Source: JAGIBJ01 sp032119595 (GTDB lineage Bacteria > Actinomycetota > Thermoleophilia > Solirubrobacterales > Solirubrobacteraceae). Taken from it: 64,000 bases of DNA. Of this stretch, positions 59,420-64,000 are shown piece by piece. Made by a program: the position numbers and the translations under genes. Below the pieces are notes generated by a model. That model was not told the origin of the DNA. It saw only the letters and a list, made by a program, of their open reading frames with translations, and did no database searches. The DNA lies in assembly GCA_032119595.1 (NCBI GenBank), contig JAUMBQ010000008.1:324920-388919 (forward strand), written 5' to 3'. The stretch's first letter is position 1. Each line of letters starts with the position of its first letter.

Positions 59420-60486
59420 CGGTTCCGAAGGGTCCGGACGTCGGGGCGGTCCGCGACGAGGACCGGTTCGATGCGGAGGCTGTCGACCGCTGGCTGCGAG
59501 CGAACGCCGCCGACTTCGCACTCACCGGCGTCCCTGAGGTCCAGCAGTTCTCCAAGGGTGCCTCGAACCTGACCTACCTGCTGCGGTACCCGGAACAGGA
59601 ACTCATCCTGCGGCGCCCGCCCGCTGGCGCGAAGATCGCTTCCGCGCACGACATGGGCCGCGAGTATCGCGTGCAGAAGGCGCTGAAGCCCACGTTCCCG
59701 TCCGTTCCGGAGATGGTCGCCCACTGCGCGGACGAGTCGGTCATCGGCGCGGAGTTCTACGTCATGCACAAGATCGACGGCACGATCCTGCGCTCGAAGA
59801 TTCCGCCGGACCTCGGGCTCACCGAGGAGGGACTCGGCGACCTCTGCCGCTCGTTCATCGACAACCTCGTCACGCTCCACGCGGTCGACCCCACCCAACC
59901 GGGGCTGGCTGAGATCGGCCGAGGCGACGGATACGTGTCACGACAGGTCGCCGGGTGGTCGAAGCGGTACCGCGCTGCGAAGACCTGGAACACGCCGTCG
60001 TTCAACAAGGTGATGGCCTGGCTCGATGCCAACCAGCCGGCCGACGTGGCCAATTGCGTGATCCACAATGACTACCGCCTCGACAACGTGGTCCTGGCTC
60101 CGGACGACCCGAGTCGGATCATCGGCGTCCTGGACTGGGAGATGGCGACCCTCGGCGACCCGCTCATGGATCTTGGCGGCGCGATGGCCTATTGGATCGA
60201 GGCCGGAGACGGTCCGGCGATGCAGTGGATGCGCCGCCAGCCGACCCATGCGCCGGGGATGCTCACCCGGGACGAGGTCGTCGCCTATTACGGGAGCAAG
60301 AGCGGCCTCGCCGTGGACGATTGGACGTTCTACGAGGTCTTCGGGCTGTTCCGGCTCGCCGTCATCATCCAGCAGATCTACCGCCGGTATCACCTCGGTC
60401 AGACCACGAATCCCACGTTCAAGCGGTACTGGATCGCCGTGAACTACTTCGATCTGCGCTGCCGGCGGCTCATCCGCGGCCGATAG
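59416..60486 (+). CDS. APH-family phosphotransferase (ACAD10/11 kinase-domain like)
   Basis: Small-molecule kinase of 356 residues. It has FSKGASNLTYLLRYPEQELILRR cut here to its key parts: a nucleotide loop SKGASNLTY (about residue 46), Brenner motif VIHNDYRLDNVVL with catalytic Asp and Asn (about 218) and metal-binding VLDWEMATLGDPLMDLGG. This DWEMATLGDP version is typical of the kinase half of ACAD10/11 and of LvaA, not of antibiotic-resistance enzymes. Likely substrate is a 4-hydroxyacyl-CoA. The GTG at 59416 overlaps the SDR stop; the frame remains open upstream across the SDR gene but only from here is it family-like. Confidence 0.9.
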   Translation: MTVPKGPDVGAVRDEDRFDAEAVDRWLRANAADFALTGVPEVQQFSKGASNLTYLLRYPEQELILRRPPAGAKIASAHDMGREYRVQKALKPTFPSVPEMVAHCADESVIGAEFYVMHKIDGTILRSKIPPDLGLTEEGLGDLCRSFIDNLVTLHAVDPTQPGLAEIGRGDGYVSRQVAGWSKRYRAAKTWNTPSFNKVMAWLDANQPADVANCVIHNDYRLDNVVLAPDDPSRIIGVLDWEMATLGDPLMDLGGAMAYWIEAGDGPAMQWMRRQPTHAPGMLTRDEVVAYYGSKSGLAVDDWTFYEVFGLFRLAVIIQQIYRRYHLGQTTNPTFKRYWIAVNYFDLRCRRLIRGR

Positions 60487-60707
60487 CCCGGCGTCGCGAC
60501 CTGGCGACGGCCCTGCGGAGACGAACCGCATGCCCTCGAGGGATGGTGAGCGGGGTTCGCGCGGAGGCCGTTCGCGTGCAGCGAGGCCTATCCTTGATCT
60601 TCTTCAACGAGCACGGCCACCTCGAAGGTGCGCCCGCCGTGGAGCCCACCTACCGCTGAGCCCGCGCCTCACCCGCCGGCACCGCCTCCTCCGAAACGAG
60701 CCTTCCT

Positions 60708-61160
60708 ATGCGTCTGTCGGTATTCGCCGCTTCCACCCTCATCCTCGCCACCACGGCGCTCGGCGCCTGTGGTGGGGTCGACAAGACGGCGTACGTCGAC
60801 AGCGTCACCGACGTGCAGCAGAAGACGTCGTCGGACGCGTCGTCGCTGTCTGAGGACATGGCCAAGGCGACGACCCCCGCCGCGATCTCGTCCAAGCTCG
60901 AGGAGCTTGGCAAGGCGGTCGCGAAGAACTCGGTCGCGCTCGACAAGATCGAGGCTCCGTCCGAGGTCGAAGCACTCCACCAGCAGTACGTCGATCTGAT
61001 GGCGAAGTTCGGGACCGACCTCGAAGGCCTCGCCGCCGACCTCAAGAAGGCCGACGCGAAGGGCACGGGCGCACTCCTCACGAAGGCGTCGAAGCTCACG
61101 TCGGATCTGGCCACCGACGAGTCCAAGATCGTTCAGGACATCAACGACGAACTGCGCTAG
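60708..61160 (+). CDS. Small lipoprotein, helical
   Basis: Predicted lipoprotein of 150 residues: signal AASTLILATTALGAC with Cys20 at the lipobox, then a Lys/Glu/Asp/Ala-rich sequence predicted to be helical or coiled-coil (SKLEELGKAVAKNSVALDKI). No further cysteine and no catalytic motif. Similar small lipoproteins are common in actinobacteria, role unknown. About 220 bases without a gene precede it. Confidence 0.85.
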   Translation: MRLSVFAASTLILATTALGACGGVDKTAYVDSVTDVQQKTSSDASSLSEDMAKATTPAAISSKLEELGKAVAKNSVALDKIEAPSEVEALHQQYVDLMAKFGTDLEGLAADLKKADAKGTGALLTKASKLTSDLATDESKIVQDINDELR

Positions 61161-61385
61161 CGCGGGCTCGGCTCTGGCGCAGGGGCCGGAGCGCGGTCCC
61201 GAGGAGGCGCGGTTCCGGTCGACAGCGGCAGCGCGCGCCCAGGCGCCCGCAAAGGACGGCCTGAGCCCATGGACGGCCACCACACGAGGCATAGGCCGGA
61301 TTCAGGTGCCTGGGAGCGGGACGGGCGCGGGCGCGGGCCGCGAGCGTTTCCGCTCACGACCCACACTTGAGCGACCTAGGGGGCG

Positions 61386-62171
61386 TCAGGCTGCGGACGC
61401 GGTGCCGGCACCCGCCGGTTGCACCGCGGCTGCGGCGCGCGCGTCACGCGTCATGGCGTGCTGGGCGGCGTACGCAAACACGACGGCCGTCGTGGCCCAG
61501 AGCGTGGCTTGCGTGGCGAGGTTGCCGAAACGGAACTCCCAGAGCGTGACGGCCGGGAAGTCCGCGGGGATCTCGTTGACCCCGGGCAGGAAGAGCCCGG
61601 CCGCGATGACGATCACCGCGAACACGGCGACGCCACCGAGCGTCGCGACATCCTCGCGGCGAGTGAGCAACCAGGCGCGCGCCCGAACGCCGATGAAGGC
61701 GGCCAGGAGCGCGATCACCATGAGCCCGAAGTACAGCATCGTCCGCGTTCCGATCGTGTCGGCGGAGCCGATTGCGGGCGGCGTGGCGGGGTACTTGATG
61801 AACGGGACGAGGTAGACCGTGACAAACCCGGCCAAGCCGGTCCAGAGCGCGGTGATGCGAGGTGATGCCTCACCGACGCGACCATAGGAAAAGGCGAAAG
61901 CCAGGGCGAGGAGCCCGCCGAAGGCAAGCCCGTACACCGTGAGACCGGTCGCCAGACCGACGGTCGACTGCGTGCCGCGAGACACGGCAGCGTCTTCCCC
62001 ATGGGCGTGCGCCGGGATCCCCGGAGCGTGCGCTTCAGGCTTGGCGTGCGCCTCTTCGTAGGCGATGGCCGCGTTGACAGCCGGCTCGCCGACCAGGCTG
62101 GCGGTTCCGAACGACGCCAGGCCGCCGATGAAGCCTGCGAGCAGGCCCCAGATCAGCAGGGTGCGAAGCAT
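61386..62171 (-). CDS. cbtA: Cobalt transporter subunit CbtA
   Basis: Inner-membrane protein of 261 residues with about six helices (LLIWGLLAGFIGGLASFGTA, VYGLAFGGLLALAFAFSYG, MLYFGLMVIALLAAFIGV and others). A His-rich loop, EAHAKPEAHAPGIPAHAHGE, could bind cobalt. Family members are regulated by B12 and predicted to import cobalt, as supported here by the riboswitch. It follows cbtB by 11 bases. Confidence 0.9.
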   Translation of the reverse strand: MLRTLLIWGLLAGFIGGLASFGTASLVGEPAVNAAIAYEEAHAKPEAHAPGIPAHAHGEDAAVSRGTQSTVGLATGLTVYGLAFGGLLALAFAFSYGRVGEASPRITALWTGLAGFVTVYLVPFIKYPATPPAIGSADTIGTRTMLYFGLMVIALLAAFIGVRARAWLLTRREDVATLGGVAVFAVIVIAAGLFLPGVNEIPADFPAVTLWEFRFGNLATQATLWATTAVVFAYAAQHAMTRDARAAAAVQPAGAGTASAA

Positions 62172-62182
62172 GTGCGCCGCGG

Positions 62183-62401
62183 TCAGTGGCAGGGGAAGCC
62201 GAGCAGGTGCCGGCCGTCGTGCACGAACTCGTGAACCATCGAACCCGGGACGACGGCGGCCGCGCCCTCATCGGCACCGACCATGTAGACGAGCGCCACG
62301 AGCGCGAACGCCAGGATGGCGAACGGCCAGCTCTGGCCGAGCTCGATCTTCGGCGGATGGATGGCCGGGGCCGAAGCGGAAGGTGCGATGACGTCTTGCA
62401 T
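62183..62401 (-). CDS. cbtB: Cobalt transporter subunit CbtB
   Basis: Single-helix membrane protein of 72 residues: PFAILAFALVALVYMVGADE followed by MVHEFVHDGRHLLGFPCH, the His-rich C-terminus that defines CbtB and is likely a metal-binding site. AGGAG lies six bases before the ATG at 62401. Directly downstream of a cobalamin riboswitch and upstream of cbtA. Confidence 0.93.
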   Translation of the reverse strand: MQDVIAPSASAPAIHPPKIELGQSWPFAILAFALVALVYMVGADEGAAAVVPGSMVHEFVHDGRHLLGFPCH

Positions 62402-62439
62402 GGAGGCTCCTGAGGGGATTGCGCGTCCCCGATGGTGTC

Positions 62440-62610
62440 GGTCGCGATGGTGGGAGTCTCCTGGCTCGCGGATCGTCACCGCCGTCACCGTTCGCATTCG
62501 CGGCAGGCATCAAGCGGCTCCCCGGTCACAGTGGCGCGACCGCGCCGGAATCTCACCGGCTTCCTCCACCCCATCGCGGGGTTTGCAGCAATCTACCTGA
62601 CCGCCTTGGC
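62440..62610 (-). promoter_or_regulatory. Cobalamin riboswitch
   Basis: Read on the minus strand, the conserved core is present: GGTGAGATTCCGGCGCGG, GCCACTGTGACCGGGGAGCC, GATGCCTGCC and the B12 box GCCAGGAGAC (62456-62465). It lies in the 5' leader of cbtBA and should reduce expression when coenzyme B12 is plentiful. Boundaries are approximate. Confidence 0.93.
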
Positions 62611-62633
62611 GGACGCCAGAGTGCGGCGACCTT

Positions 62634-63152
62634 CTACCCGAGGGGCGCGATCGGACGTTCCAGTCGGTAGACGAGATGTTCCCGCTCGAAGGCCATCGTC
62701 GTGCCGTCCTGGTGGAACCCGAGCTTGGCGAGCACGTGACGTGAGCGCGCGTTTGGGGCCTCCACCAATGCGCGTAGGCGCGGCACGTCCAGCGTTTCGA
62801 ACGCGGCTTGCACCCAGAGCGTCGCCGCTTCGGTGGCACGGCCGCGTCCCCACCAGGCCTGTCCGAGCGTGTAGCCCATCTCCACTTCGCCCTCGAGGGT
62901 GAGGGCGAGCCCGGCGTCGCCGATGAGGGCGCCGCTCTCCCGGTCGACGACGGCCCAGAAGGCGAAGCCGTGCGCGTCCTGGTGCGCCATGTATTGGCGG
63001 AGCATCGTGCGGGTCGCGTCGAGCGATGCCACGGGTCCGCGACCAACCCAACGCATGACCTCGGGATCGGAGTAGACGGCATGGATGGCCGGTGCGTCGG
63101 CGAGCGCGAACGGCCTCATCTCGATGGTGGCTCCAACCAGGGTGGCGTGCAC
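62634..63152 (-). CDS. GNAT acetyltransferase (RimJ/RimL type)
   Basis: Predicted acetyltransferase of 172 residues. IEMRPFALADAPAIHAVYSD is the start of the fold; GYTLGQAWWGRGRATEAATL carries the acetyl-CoA loop (Q/R-x-x-G-x-G/A) and NARSRHVLAKLGF the C-terminal motif, as in enzymes that acetylate ribosomal-protein termini or other amines. GTG start at 63152; the first ATG is 11 codons later. It ends about 25 bases before the riboswitch region on the same strand. Confidence 0.9.
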   Translation of the reverse strand: MHATLVGATIEMRPFALADAPAIHAVYSDPEVMRWVGRGPVASLDATRTMLRQYMAHQDAHGFAFWAVVDRESGALIGDAGLALTLEGEVEMGYTLGQAWWGRGRATEAATLWVQAAFETLDVPRLRALVEAPNARSRHVLAKLGFHQDGTTMAFEREHLVYRLERPIAPLG

Positions 63153-63244
63153 ACGGTCGACGCTACTCGAACCGCGGTCCCAGAACGGTTGCTTCCGGTC
63201 AACGGGCCGCCCGGCGCGCCTCCTTCGTTCGCACCGGAACGACC

Positions 63245-63278
63245 GAAGGCCCGCCCCTCAAATGAGGAGCGGGCCTTC
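63245..63278. terminator. Strong hairpin downstream of the TIG-domain gene
   Basis: GAAGGCCCGC and GCGGGCCTTC form a 10-bp stem; inside, CCTC and GAGG pair around AAAT, with one unpaired base on each side. It lies about 95 bases after the minus-strand stop at 63374. Confidence 0.7.
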
Positions 63279-63292
63279 AGGAGATCAGAGCC

Positions 63293-63322
63293 GCCAGCCC
63301 GGGGATTGCACCCCGGACTGGC
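63293..63322. other. Second hairpin after the TIG-domain gene
   Basis: GCCAG-C-CCGGGG, loop ATTGCA, CCCCGG-A-CTGGC: 11 pairs with one internal mismatch. Adjacent to the terminator-like hairpin; may be part of a double terminator. It has no tRNA features. Confidence 0.45.
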
Positions 63323-63373
63323 GTCCGATGCCGGGCAGAGGCGTCGCCGCCCCCGCCTAGCGCATAGTCCGGA

Positions 63374-64000
<627 letters not shown>

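Noticed and set aside
59416..60486. Aminoglycoside resistance kinase
   Set aside because: It has the fold and Brenner motif, but the DWEMATLGDPLMDLGG form and the operon context match ACAD10/11-type kinases.
63293..63322. tRNA-like hairpin
   Set aside because: No acceptor stem, anticodon arm or T-loop sequence can be arranged around it.

Overview
The window is 64 kb of GC-rich, gene-dense chromosome from an actinobacterium. The best guess is class Thermoleophilia (Solirubrobacterales). That guess rests on high GC, an EgtD gene, actinobacterial-type SerC, a SUF system with an Rrf2 regulator, a lysyl-oxidase-like secreted protein, and a collagen-like protein whose export signal ends in ALFVALGGTSYAA, a signature I associate with that class. 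No rRNA, tRNA, CRISPR array, phage or transposase was seen. Most genes are housekeeping or metabolic. Both edges cut through a gene: egtD on the left and a TIG-domain protein with a huge Thr-Pro repeat on the right.

Layout. 0-8 kb: the 3' part of egtD, a DUF3516 DExH helicase, a Fic/winged-helix protein with a palindrome at its start, a thiolase, a small membrane-anchored zincin and an acyl-CoA dehydrogenase. 8-18 kb: two divergent polyprenyl-phosphate sugar transferases, a sensor histidine kinase, an OmpR-type response regulator translationally coupled to a PAS-GAF-GGDEF-EAL protein, which together suggest regulated exopolysaccharide synthesis and c-di-GMP turnover. 18-21 kb: a LOG-family protein, an M20 peptidase and a collagen-like protein. 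21-40 kb: the iron-sulfur (SUF) genes in three separated blocks (Rieske-sufB-sufD, sufU, rrf2-sufC-sufS), interrupted by four large paralogous secreted proteins with three FG-GAP-like repeats each, a flavoprotein disulfide oxidoreductase and a MaoC hydratase.

40-49 kb: a PhoD phosphatase, a LapA-like protein, an RNB ribonuclease and a sulfate import operon (sbp-cysT-cysW-cysA) divergent from a second Rrf2 regulator. 49-54 kb: a membrane diguanylate cyclase, a PAP2 phosphatase divergent from a diacylglycerol-type lipid kinase, serC, and a lysyl-oxidase-like protein that seems to have lost its copper histidines. 54-61 kb: an SDR, glucose-6-phosphate dehydrogenase, and a TetR gene divergent from an acyl-CoA dehydrogenase/SDR/phosphotransferase operon that resembles a split ACAD10/11 system. 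61-64 kb: a small lipoprotein, cobalt transporter genes cbtBA behind a cobalamin riboswitch, a GNAT acetyltransferase and the Thr-Pro/TIG protein.

The most unusual element is the four-member family of secreted FG-GAP proteins (24.4-36.4 kb). They share a conserved order of cysteine motifs and repeats and are placed between SUF genes. The split ACAD10/11-like operon with a near-perfect operator, the degenerate lysyl oxidase, and several intergenic repeat families are the other points worth following up.
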